A DNA stretch of 9,485 bases from Rickettsiales bacterium (GCA_002725445.1 PBPD01000042.1:1-9485), one strand, 5' to 3'. Shown: positions 1 to 5,432, numbered from the stretch's first letter. Notes: generated from the letters alone by a model not told the origin. A program made the numbers and translations.

Positions 1-195
1 GCATTCGATCCGCTCCATAGCACCGCGATAAAAAACATGCTCACCTACTGCCGGGTCATGCGCAAATCGCTCGCGTATTGCAGGGTGCAATGCATCCCAC
101 GCCTCTCCCATTTGGGTTTTGATTGCACTATCCGCAAGGCTATTCTGCTCTTGCCTATCTCGCTCCTGCTGTAACTTACATGCCATAAAACGCAT
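1..195 (-). CDS. Partial hypothetical protein, possibly DUF4166 family (N-terminal 65 residues)
   Basis: A minus-strand reading frame is open from an ATG at 195 to the window edge (65 codons, no stop), so only the N-terminus is visible. An in-frame TAA lies six codons upstream of the ATG (immediately after an earlier in-frame ATG), so the start is 195 or the second Met at 186. The N-terminus is charged and Gln/Arg-rich (residues 8-18). It is followed by a segment around residues 29-62 (MGEAWDALHPAIRERF, then YRGAME) that resembles the start of DUF4166 domains, whose function is unknown. That assignment is from memory and tentative. The gene is divergent from the ArsR-type repressor at 313 and shares its regulatory region, so co-regulation by that repressor is likely. 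The ribosome binding site is weak (GGGCAG just before the ATG). Confidence 0.6.
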   Translation of the reverse strand, partial: MRFMACKLQQERDRQEQNSLADSAIKTQMGEAWDALHPAIRERFAHDPAVGEHVFYRGAMERIEC

Positions 196-204
196 CTGCC
201 CAAC

Positions 205-233
205 TTGACTTTACATCTTTATATCACTATCAT
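205..233 (+). promoter_or_regulatory. Sigma70-like promoter for the repressor and DUF2269 pair
   Basis: TTGACT at 205-210 (5 of 6 matches to the -35 consensus) is followed after 17 bp by TATCAT at 228-233 (5 of 6 matches to the -10). The predicted transcription start is near 240, inside the palindrome at 234-249. The transcript would carry a leader of about 70 nt before the repressor ATG at 313. This is consensus matching only. Confidence 0.6.
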
Positions 234-249
234 TTAGCTAATAAGCTAA
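234..249. promoter_or_regulatory. Palindromic operator 1 between the facing promoters
   Basis: TTAGCTAATAAGCTAA is an inverted repeat: TTAGCT, a 4-nt AATA spacer, then AGCTAA. It lies between the -10 boxes of the two opposing promoters and covers both predicted start points, which is the classic position for an ArsR/SdpR-type autorepressor. That the adjacent repressor binds it is inferred. Confidence 0.6.
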
Positions 250-276
250 TTATATACAAGTTAGATAATTAGTCAA
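249..276 (-). promoter_or_regulatory. Sigma70-like promoter for the divergent minus-strand gene
   Basis: Read on the minus strand, TTGACT (276-271) is followed after 16 bp by a perfect TATAAT (254-249). The predicted start is near 242, leaving a leader of about 46 nt before the ATG at 195. The promoter faces the plus-strand promoter at 205-233, so the two start points are nearly the same base pairs. Confidence 0.6.
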
Positions 277-284
277 TAAGCTAA
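269..284. promoter_or_regulatory. Operator-like copy 2
   Basis: TTAGTCAATAAGCTAA matches the first palindrome in 14 of 16 positions (CT becomes TC at positions 5-6), 35 bp downstream. It overlaps the -35 box of the minus-strand promoter (271-276). A weaker TTAGATAA unit precedes it at 261-268. Binding would mainly block the minus-strand gene; a 35-bp offset could allow two repressor dimers to cooperate. Inferred from sequence similarity. Confidence 0.5.
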
Positions 285-312
285 ATTACAAAATTGTAAG
301 CACGGAGAAAAT

Positions 313-669
313 ATGTCCATTGGCACCATGTTTGAATGGAAAGAAAAAGTATTTCAGGCGCTCTCATCGGGTGTGCGCCGCAAAATTCTGGCCTATCTCT
401 CAGGCGGTCCTATGACGGCAGGCGAGCTGTCAGAGCGTTTTGATATTTCAAAACCATCACTATCAAAACATTTGGGCATTCTGGAAAATGCCGGGCTGAT
501 CAAAGGCGACAAACAAGGCCAGTACATTCATTATAGTCTGGTTGAAGATAATTTGGTAAATACGCTCAACGGCTTTATGCAGGAAGTATGCCCTGTCTCC
601 CGCCCCCTCAAAAAAGAGAGCAAGGCCAAGGCCGCCGCAAAAGCCAAAGCCCCACCCCCCAAAGACTAA
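313..669 (+). CDS. ArsR/SdpR-type winged-helix transcriptional repressor
   Basis: A 118-residue DNA-binding protein of the ArsR superfamily, closest in feel to the SdpR-type autorepressors. The winged helix-turn-helix spans about residues 12-76: FQALSSGVRRKILAYL (helix 1-2), MTAGELSERFDISKPSLSKH (turn and recognition helix) and the wing around GDKQGQYIHYSL. The ELCVCDL-type metal-binding motif of classic ArsR/SmtB sensors is absent and there is a single Cys (C93), so direct metal sensing through that site is unlikely. The C-terminus is a Lys/Ala/Pro-rich tail (residues 99-118). The start is supported by GGAG at 304-307, 5 nt before the ATG. It is followed after 2 nt by the DUF2269 gene. The palindromes at 234-284 suggest autoregulation and control of the divergent gene. 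Confidence 0.9.
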   Translation: MSIGTMFEWKEKVFQALSSGVRRKILAYLSGGPMTAGELSERFDISKPSLSKHLGILENAGLIKGDKQGQYIHYSLVEDNLVNTLNGFMQEVCPVSRPLKKESKAKAAAKAKAPPPKD

Positions 670-671
670 TA

Positions 672-1133
672 ATGGACTACCTGCCACTCAAATATATTCA
701 CATCATCAGCGCCACGATTCTGTTTGGTGCGGGCATTGGCAGTGCATTCCATATGTTCATGGCCAGTCGCAGCAAGGACACCACCGCCATTTACTTCGCC
801 ACGCGCCATGTGGTGCTTGCCGACTGGCTGTTCACCACCCCGTCCGTCATCATCCAGCTGGTCACAGGCGTCGCCCTCGCCCACACACTCGGCTACGCAC
901 TAACCGAAGGCTGGGTGCTCTGGGCGCTGATCCTCTATTTCTTCGCCGGTGCCTGCTGGCTGCCCGTGGTGTGGATACAGATCAAAATGCGCGATATGGC
1001 CAAACAGGCGTTGGAAACCAACCAGCCTTTGCCGCCTCGCTACTGGCGCTATGACCGTTGGTGGACCATCCTCGGTTCACTCGCCTTCCCGGCGATCATA
1101 GTCGTGTTTTACCTTATGGTGTTCAAGCCATAA
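672..1133 (+). CDS. DUF2269-family four-helix integral membrane protein
   Basis: A 153-residue membrane protein matching the DUF2269 pattern; its biochemical function is unknown. Four hydrophobic segments are visible at about residues 9-30, 52-76, 82-104 and 132-151. They are separated by short polar loops, including the basic-aromatic loop PPRYWRYDRW (121-130). His10, His27 and His46 sit in or near helices 1-2. The frame stays open upstream to 588 but that stretch overlaps the repressor gene. The ATG at 672, two bases after the repressor stop, gives the family-typical N-terminus (MDYLPLKYIHIISA) and fits translational coupling. The repressor/membrane-protein pair recalls sdpR-sdpI organisation, where the membrane partner affects the repressor, but DUF2269 is not SdpI and such signalling here is only a hypothesis. 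Confidence 0.85.
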   Translation: MDYLPLKYIHIISATILFGAGIGSAFHMFMASRSKDTTAIYFATRHVVLADWLFTTPSVIIQLVTGVALAHTLGYALTEGWVLWALILYFFAGACWLPVVWIQIKMRDMAKQALETNQPLPPRYWRYDRWWTILGSLAFPAIIVVFYLMVFKP

Positions 1134-1166
1134 CGCTTGGTTGGCTGAGGAAATGGTTATCATTGC

Positions 1167-1388
1167 GGGTTAACCGAAGATGATGCCATTCCGGAAGCAC
1201 CGGAAGTGCCTGTTTCTAAGGAAGGTGATATCTGGCTGCTGGGCGATCACAAGCTGATTTGCGGTGACAGCACCAAGGCCAAAACCATGAAGGCGTTGAT
1301 GGGCGACGAGCTGGCCGACATGGTATTCACCGATCCACCCTACAATGTCGATTATGGTCAAACCATGAAAGACAGTGTGCGCGGCACT
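1167..1388 (+). pseudogene. Phage ParB-type DNA methyltransferase, internal fragment
   Basis: From 1167 the translation begins GLTEDDAIPEAP, the linker that follows the ParB-like domain in phage/prophage ParB-methyltransferase fusions. It continues with GDIWLLGDHKLICGDST and the catalytic motif DPPY (1332-1343; TDPPYNVDYG). Homology stops at about KDSVRG (1383-1388). Missing are the whole ParB-like N-terminal half and everything C-terminal of DPPY, including the SAM-binding FxGxG motif, so it cannot methylate DNA. Upstream, an in-frame TGA at 1146-1148 and the DUF2269 stop at 1133 bracket the left break. The right edge is the in-frame join to the megatron segment and is approximate to within about 10 nt. 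Confidence 0.75.
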
Positions 1389-2990
1389 ACGCCTGGCAAT
1401 TATCCGGCAGTGAATCAGTTGGTTTCGCTGGCGGCGACTGTCAAAGGCATCATGGGCGGCAGCACGGATATTACCTACGCTGCTGACTGGAGTGAATATC
1501 ACAGCACTGGTGGCTGGTTCAACCTCGATCCTCTGTGGGCCAGCGCCAACATCGATTTTGTGGGAATCGACAGCTATTTTCCTATCACCGAAGATCTGCC
1601 GCAAATTCAGATTACGGAAGAGCTGATTCAGGAGTATTGGGAAAAAGGCGAAGGCTGGGACTATTACTACACTGATTCGGTCGCTCGTACCGGACAAACC
1701 AGCTATGGCGGCGATCCCACCTATGCCTGGAAGAATCTGGAGCATTGGTGGAACAGCACGCATACCAATCCGGATATGAGTGGTACCAGCTGGACAGCGA
1801 AGATGAAGCCGGTCTGGTTCACCGAATTCGGTTTTCCATCCGTTGATGGCTGCGCCAATCAGCCGAACGTGTTTTATGATCCCACCAGCTCGGAGAGTTT
1901 TTATCCGCGTGGGTCTAAAGGCCGTATCGACTTTCAGGCGCAGCGCGAGGCACTCAATGCCACGCTGGATTATCTGGAAGCACGCAATCAGGAGTCCGGC
2001 AAGAGTGATCTGGTACCACGCCGTTTCGTGTGGACGTGGGATGCGCGGCCATTTTCCTTCTGGCCAGATCTGGAAGGCGTGTGGCAGGATTCCATTCTGT
2101 GGGCTACTGGCCATTGGGTACAAGGCAAGCTGGGAAATTCCACGCTGGGCGCAATCGTGGCAGAGATTCTGCAGATGGCTGGGCTTTCTGGCAGTGATTA
2201 CGATGTGTCACGGCTGACCGATACGGTGGAAGGGTTTATCATCGACCGTCCGATCACGGTACGCAATGCGCTGGAATACCTCACCACTGGCTATTTCTTT
2301 GATGTGGTGGAAAGCGATGGCATTCTGAAGTGTGTGCCGCGTGGCAATGAATCGGTCAAAGCCGTGCTGGAGGATGATCTGCTGCCCAGCAATAAGAAAG
2401 GCGTGCAGGACATTCTGGAGATCAATTACGCGCAGGAGCTGGAACTGCCGCAGCGGGTGAATGTGACCTATCTGGATCGGCCTTTTAATTACGATCCGGT
2501 GACGCAAACCTCGCAGCGTCAGACAGTGAGAGCCGTTGATCAGGTTACCATGAATCTGCCGATTGTGATGGGTGCAACGCTGGCAAAAAAGATCGCCGAT
2601 GTCACCTTGTATGGCACATGGAAGGAACGCACCAGCTTTCAACTGAAGCTGCCGCCGCGCTATGTCCGGATTGAGCCAACCGATGTCATCACCGTGACGG
2701 TGAATGGCGTTGGGCATGAGATGCGAGTGGTAAAAACTGATATGGAAGCCAACGGCGTGATGAAGGTCAACGCTGTAGCTGAAGATATAAGCAGTTACGA
2801 CTTTACCGTGTGCTTGTTTGGCATCTTCTCTGCAGACTGTCCGTTTTCCAACTGCGTAAACATGCCGTGCAGGTGGATCGGATGCGCCATCATCGTTTCG
2901 TTGATATATTTGATGCGGACACGTTCCCCATATTTCAGACGTACCGGCTCGGCATCCTCATATTTCTTTCCGTTAATTGTCCAGATATAA
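1206..2990 (+). CDS. Chimeric open frame: DNA methyltransferase segment fused to GTA megatron segment
   Basis: One 594-codon frame (GTG start; open from 1149 without a better start) made of unrelated parts. Residues 1 to about 61 are from a ParB-type adenine/cytosine-N4 methyltransferase. Residues about 62-533 are from the GTA/phage baseplate megatron protein. Residues 534-594 are antisense to the multicopper oxidase on the other strand and are chance read-through. No intact enzyme or structural protein can result. GGAAG at 1193-1197 precedes the GTG but also belongs to the old coding sequence, so it is doubtful that this frame is translated. It is best treated as a pseudogene composite; the components are listed separately. 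Confidence 0.6.
   Translation: MPVSKEGDIWLLGDHKLICGDSTKAKTMKALMGDELADMVFTDPPYNVDYGQTMKDSVRGTTPGNYPAVNQLVSLAATVKGIMGGSTDITYAADWSEYHSTGGWFNLDPLWASANIDFVGIDSYFPITEDLPQIQITEELIQEYWEKGEGWDYYYTDSVARTGQTSYGGDPTYAWKNLEHWWNSTHTNPDMSGTSWTAKMKPVWFTEFGFPSVDGCANQPNVFYDPTSSESFYPRGSKGRIDFQAQREALNATLDYLEARNQESGKSDLVPRRFVWTWDARPFSFWPDLEGVWQDSILWATGHWVQGKLGNSTLGAIVAEILQMAGLSGSDYDVSRLTDTVEGFIIDRPITVRNALEYLTTGYFFDVVESDGILKCVPRGNESVKAVLEDDLLPSNKKGVQDILEINYAQELELPQRVNVTYLDRPFNYDPVTQTSQRQTVRAVDQVTMNLPIVMGATLAKKIADVTLYGTWKERTSFQLKLPPRYVRIEPTDVITVTVNGVGHEMRVVKTDMEANGVMKVNAVAEDISSYDFTVCLFGIFSADCPFSNCVNMPCRWIGCAIIVSLIYLMRTRSPYFRRTGSASSYFFPLIVQI
1389..2804 (+). pseudogene. GTA/phage baseplate megatron protein, internal fragment
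   Basis: About 470 residues of the long tail-tip protein of gene transfer agents and related siphophages (usually well over 1,000 residues), which pierces or contacts the host envelope. The GTA TIM-barrel-like domain is recognised by YAADWSEYH, DPLWASANIDFVGID, MKPVWFTEFGFPSVDG, a run from NVFYDPTSSES, and FVWTWDARPFSFWPD (ORF residues about 62-305). It is followed by GHWVQGKLG and a Phage-tail_3-like domain (about 345-530). The N-terminus and the C-terminal half are absent. The right edge after SSYDF coincides with the cut end of the oppositely oriented oxidase. The frame within the fragment is uninterrupted, suggesting the break is recent or the segment is a chimera. Confidence 0.8.
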
Positions 2991-4153
2991 CGCTCCATAT
3001 TACCACCAAAGAACATTTCGATCGTGCGTTCAGGTGGGCGCGTATCCTTCTGTGTGCCGTAGAAGCGCAGATCTTTATACTCAAGTGCTTTGCTCCCTGG
3101 TGCCGCACCACTCTTGGCCCAGCCGCTTTGCATGTTTTTTCGCATTAGCTCCATTTCTCCAGGAGTCGTCGAACTATGATCCATTTTACTATGATCCATG
3201 TCGTGCGCCATGCCCATATCAGCCATCGTCAGCAGAGCACGGGGTCGATGTTTGGGAACTTCACCTTTAATGCCTTCACGCGGAGCCAGTGTACCAAGTG
3301 CAAAGCCGGTACGATCTATAGACTCAGCAGCAATGGTATAGGCTTTGTCTTCCTTCGGCTCGACAATCACATCGTATGTTTCTGCTACGCCGAAACGGAA
3401 TTCATCGATGCTGACTGGCTCAACAGGCTGCCCATCTGCTTCCACCACGGTCATCTTAAGCCCAGGTATTCGCACATCGTAGATCGACATGGCCGAGGCA
3501 TTGATAAAGCGCAGCCGCACTTTTTCTCCCGCCTTAAATAGTCCCGTCCAATTCTGATCCGGTGATTTACCGTTCATCAGGAAGGTATAGCCAGTCACAT
3601 CCGAAAGATCGGTAGGCAGCATTCGCATCTCTCCCCAGTCTTTGGCATTTTTCCAGGCAGCCGAGAAACCGTATTCGCTAACATCATCGAAAAAATCTCC
3701 CAGAGTGCGCCGGTCAAACTGGTAATACTCGGAAGACATTTTGAGATTGCCTAAAATCTGGTTGCCATCCTCTTCTTTGAAATCAGAGAGCAGAACCACG
3801 TAATCCCGATCTGCCTTGATGTGGTCATTGCCTTTGGGCTTCACCACTAACGAACCATAGACACCTTCCTGTTCCTGCACATTAGAATGTGCATGATACC
3901 AGTATGTGCCTGTCTGACGAATTTTGAAGTGATAGGTAAAGGTTTCACCTGGCTTGATGCCTGGAAAGCCATTTAATCCTGGAACGCCATCCATTTCTCC
4001 TGGCAATAATATACCATGCCAATGGATAGACGTATCTTCATCCATATGATTGGTGACGGTAACGGTGACATCTTCGCCATCGTGCCAGGTTAAAGTTGGG
4101 CCAGGAATCTGACCGTTGATGGTAATTTTCTCGACCGCATTGCCTAGGTCAAC
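2795..4153 (-). pseudogene. copA: CopA/PcoA-like periplasmic multicopper oxidase, truncated at both ends
   Basis: Family role: periplasmic copper resistance by oxidising Cu(I). Visible in the host ORF: TINGQIPGPTLTW (146-158), the first copper motif SIHWHG (177-182; H179, H181), YWYHAHS (219-225; H222, H224), a Met/His-rich insert (MADMGMAHDMDHSKMDH, 445-461) and HPIHLHG (559-565; H559, H562, H564). The frame stops at about KHTV (581-584). Family members continue roughly 45 residues to the HCHxxxHxxxxM motif carrying the type-1 copper Cys and further trinuclear-site His ligands. That motif is absent here, so electron transfer from substrate to the trinuclear centre should be impossible. The Tat signal and first beta strands are also gone, replaced by holin-derived residues. 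Confidence 0.85.
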
Positions 4154-4558
4154 CATAGCGAACTGCATGCACTTGATCGTGAAGTAGAGAAGGAAAAAAC
4201 AGTAAGCGAGAACAGGTCGCACCGTACCATTCAGCGCATCCACCCACTTGATACCGGAATAATACGTCTTGTAGACCCGCTCGGCGCGAAGCCATATCAG
4301 CCTGCGTTCATCTTCATCATCGAGATAAAAAATCCACTCGATGGTTTCTTCCATACGGCTGATGGCATCAGCAGGTGGCGGCCCCATACGCATCGGCAGC
4401 CGGTCGGCTTGCAGCTGTTCCATCACGGTGCGGACTACTTCCGGCCAGGCGTTGAAATCCCCCTGTACCTTGACCGGCGGCATGCGTTTCAGGGTATAAG
4501 CCGCTTCCTCAAACCGATCTGCCACATCGGTGACTGTCCATTTTTTATTTTGATTCAT
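2795..4558 (-). CDS. Chimeric open frame: DUF6362, holin segment and truncated multicopper oxidase
   Basis: A 587-codon minus-strand frame with a strong start: GGAGG ends 8 nt before the ATG at 4558. In order it holds a DUF6362 phage protein (residues 1 to about 94), a piece of a 3TM holin (about 95-135) and a CopA-like multicopper oxidase (about 136-584). It ends in two non-homologous residues (KS) and a stop. All three parts are in the same frame. The holin-derived hydrophobic stretch (about 114-136) could act as a membrane anchor, but the oxidase lacks its last copper motif, so an active enzyme is not expected. Automated annotation would probably call this a multicopper oxidase and miss the fusion. 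Confidence 0.75.
   Translation of the reverse strand: MNQNKKWTVTDVADRFEEAAYTLKRMPPVKVQGDFNAWPEVVRTVMEQLQADRLPMRMGPPPADAISRMEETIEWIFYLDDEDERRLIWLRAERVYKTYYSGIKWVDALNGTVRPVLAYCFFLLYFTIKCMQFAMVDLGNAVEKITINGQIPGPTLTWHDGEDVTVTVTNHMDEDTSIHWHGILLPGEMDGVPGLNGFPGIKPGETFTYHFKIRQTGTYWYHAHSNVQEQEGVYGSLVVKPKGNDHIKADRDYVVLLSDFKEEDGNQILGNLKMSSEYYQFDRRTLGDFFDDVSEYGFSAAWKNAKDWGEMRMLPTDLSDVTGYTFLMNGKSPDQNWTGLFKAGEKVRLRFINASAMSIYDVRIPGLKMTVVEADGQPVEPVSIDEFRFGVAETYDVIVEPKEDKAYTIAAESIDRTGFALGTLAPREGIKGEVPKHRPRALLTMADMGMAHDMDHSKMDHSSTTPGEMELMRKNMQSGWAKSGAAPGSKALEYKDLRFYGTQKDTRPPERTIEMFFGGNMERYIWTINGKKYEDAEPVRLKYGERVRIKYINETMMAHPIHLHGMFTQLENGQSAEKMPNKHTVKS
4154..4276 (-). pseudogene. 3TM phage holin, about 40-residue fragment
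   Basis: Residues about 95-135 of the chimeric frame (a stretch with SGIKWVDALNGTVRPVLAY followed by one hydrophobic helix to about MQFAM) resemble the middle of the three-transmembrane holins found at the end of alphaproteobacterial prophage late operons. Holins form lysis pores in the inner membrane; this fragment has only one of three helices. The left join to DUF6362 and the right join to the oxidase are both in frame; edges are approximate to about 10-15 nt. The identification is from motif memory and is less certain than that of its neighbours. Confidence 0.5.
4277..4558 (-). pseudogene. DUF6362-family phage protein, 3'-truncated
   Basis: The first about 94 residues (WTVTDVADRFEEAAYTLKRM, VQGDFNAWPEVV, GPPPADAISRMEET, and a stretch ending LIWLRAER) match the N-terminal and middle part of DUF6362 proteins. 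These are small phage/prophage proteins of unknown function, typically near methyltransferase and terminase genes. Family members continue with a short helix-turn-helix-like C-terminus, replaced here by holin sequence. The start is well defined: GGAGG ends 8 nt upstream of the ATG. It lies 42 nt downstream of the minus-strand gene ending at 4601, consistent with the original phage operon order. Confidence 0.7.
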
Positions 4559-4600
4559 GGTGAAGTCCTCCTTGGTTATCGTCTGGAAGCACCTCAGCCA

Positions 4601-5146
4601 TCACCGCCGCATACCGGCCTGCACCTCTCCTAAATGGTAAGTGCGCCCACGCAAAATGACTTCTTTGTAGTCGTTGTAAGTTTTTAATCCAGGTTGCGGC
4701 GGTTTGTGTTTTCGATGATGTGAGTGGCCGCGATGCTTTTTACGGAAGCGGATATTGTAGGCCTGCTCGAATCGTTGCTGTTCTTCCCGCATCACCAGAA
4801 GGTGGGGAAGCCGCAGGCAAATATAAGGCTGGGGTGGTTCATGGGTGATGCGAAGTATTTCCTCCGGTGCATCCATTGGGATAAAGCTAAAGGCCAGCAC
4901 CTCATGATCCTGAAAGATAGCCTGACAATCTTCCGGACGCACCCGAACCAGCCCCTGATACTGCTGATGCGGTTTGGCATAAAAGCAGCCATCCCCCTTG
5001 CAAACACATTCCATGTAACGTGGCTGGAGCCATGCACAACATTGCAAAAGCCCGTTTTCCACCGCATAGAAAACGTCATCCCTTGTAAGGTTCCACTTAC
5101 CTAAAAGTGCCTCCAGCCTGCTATATCTTTTTTCTGGGATTGCCAT
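4601..5146 (-). CDS. Hypothetical phage-associated protein, possibly 3'-frameshifted
   Basis: A 181-residue protein of unassigned function lying directly upstream of the DUF6362 gene, as similar proteins do in prophages as I recall them. The N-terminus (PEKRYSRLEALLGKWNLTRDD) looks like a small helix-turn-helix or excisionase-like element. There are five Cys between residues 36 and 54. A basic His-rich stretch KKHRGHSHHRKHK (136-148) precedes a C-terminal DYKEVILRGRTYHLGEVQA motif (159-177). That motif in related proteins opens a further C-terminal domain; here the frame stops five codons later (GMRR, then TGA). In another frame from 4613 the sequence reads YAAVMAEVL and runs to a stop at 4545, suggesting a frameshift. 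The start at 5146 is preceded by a strong AGGGGGA site. Confidence 0.65.
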   Translation of the reverse strand: MAIPEKRYSRLEALLGKWNLTRDDVFYAVENGLLQCCAWLQPRYMECVCKGDGCFYAKPHQQYQGLVRVRPEDCQAIFQDHEVLAFSFIPMDAPEEILRITHEPPQPYICLRLPHLLVMREEQQRFEQAYNIRFRKKHRGHSHHRKHKPPQPGLKTYNDYKEVILRGRTYHLGEVQAGMRR

Positions 5147-5221
5147 AATATCCCCCTGATAAAACTTATTTTCATTTCACAATCGCTTGGTAATTCAAGT
5201 GCAAACACTCCCATGAAAATA

Positions 5222-5239
5222 GTTATAGGGTGTTATAAC
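5222..5239. repeat. Inverted repeat GTTATA-N6-TATAAC
   Basis: GTTATA (5222-5227) and TATAAC (5234-5239) are perfect inverted arms around GGGTGT. The dimension suits binding by a dimeric regulator. It lies 76 nt upstream of the minus-strand start and about 190 nt upstream of the czc operon; its function is unknown. Confidence 0.4.
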
Positions 5240-5266
5240 AAAAGGAATAATGAAAATAGCTGCCAC

Positions 5267-5290
5267 AACCTATAAGTTTATTTATAGGTT
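5267..5290. promoter_or_regulatory. Perfect 9-bp dyad upstream of the czc operon
   Basis: AACCTATAA (5267-5275) and TTATAGGTT (5282-5290) form a perfect inverted repeat around a 6-nt centre, GTTTAT. It could be an operator for a metal-responsive regulator of the czc genes or a short RNA hairpin. No U-tract follows it, so it is not a standard terminator. It does not match a regulator site I can name with confidence. Confidence 0.45.
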
Positions 5291-5398
5291 TAAGTATCTA
5301 GCGTAGGTTGCGATATGATGGAGGAATTCTGAGCGTTGTTTACGCACCAGTAATGAAAAGTGATTCTAGCATAAAATACCGGAAAAGAAATAATTTAT

Positions 5399-5410
5399 TG
5401 CTCTTTAACC
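5399..5410 (+). promoter_or_regulatory. boxA-like antitermination element in the czc leader
   Basis: TGCTCTTTAACC matches the E. coli rRNA-leader boxA (TGCTCTTTAACA) at 11 of 12 positions. It lies 22 nt before the probable first start codon of the operon. boxA RNA is bound by NusB/NusE (S10). No clear boxB hairpin is seen upstream, and a chance match is possible. Confidence 0.3.
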
Positions 5411-5432
5411 ACTATCGTTTATGCTAATGGTC

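Larger units (their letters stand above)
5147..5432. other. Intergenic control region between phage remnant and czc operon
   Basis: 286 nt separate two divergent genes. It is AT-rich and contains two inverted repeats (5222-5239 and 5267-5290) and a boxA-like element (5399-5410), listed separately. I could not identify a convincing -35/-10 pair for the plus-strand operon. A short open frame from ATG 5353 ends in a TAATG overlap at 5425-5429 but has no ribosome binding site. No RNA gene is apparent. Confidence 0.5.

Noticed and set aside
588..671. N-terminal extension of the DUF2269 frame by 28 codons
   Set aside because: It overlaps the repressor gene's 3' end and gives an Arg/Gln-rich leader unlike the family; the ATG at 672 fits better.
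1155..1175. Inverted repeat GGTTA...TAACC after the DUF2269 gene as a terminator
   Set aside because: Only 5 bp of stem, a long loop and no T-run; part of it is methyltransferase coding sequence.
1170..2123. A 317-codon open frame on the minus strand
   Set aside because: It is antisense to the megatron segment, whose plus-strand translation shows clear family motifs; the minus translation shows none.
2805..2990. C-terminal 61 codons of the methyltransferase/megatron frame
   Set aside because: Antisense to the oxidase coding sequence and unlike any megatron C-terminus; chance read-through.
5353..5427. A 24-codon leader peptide frame ending in TAATG at the czc operon start
   Set aside because: No ribosome binding site near the ATG and no regulatory codon run; the stop/start overlap may be chance.
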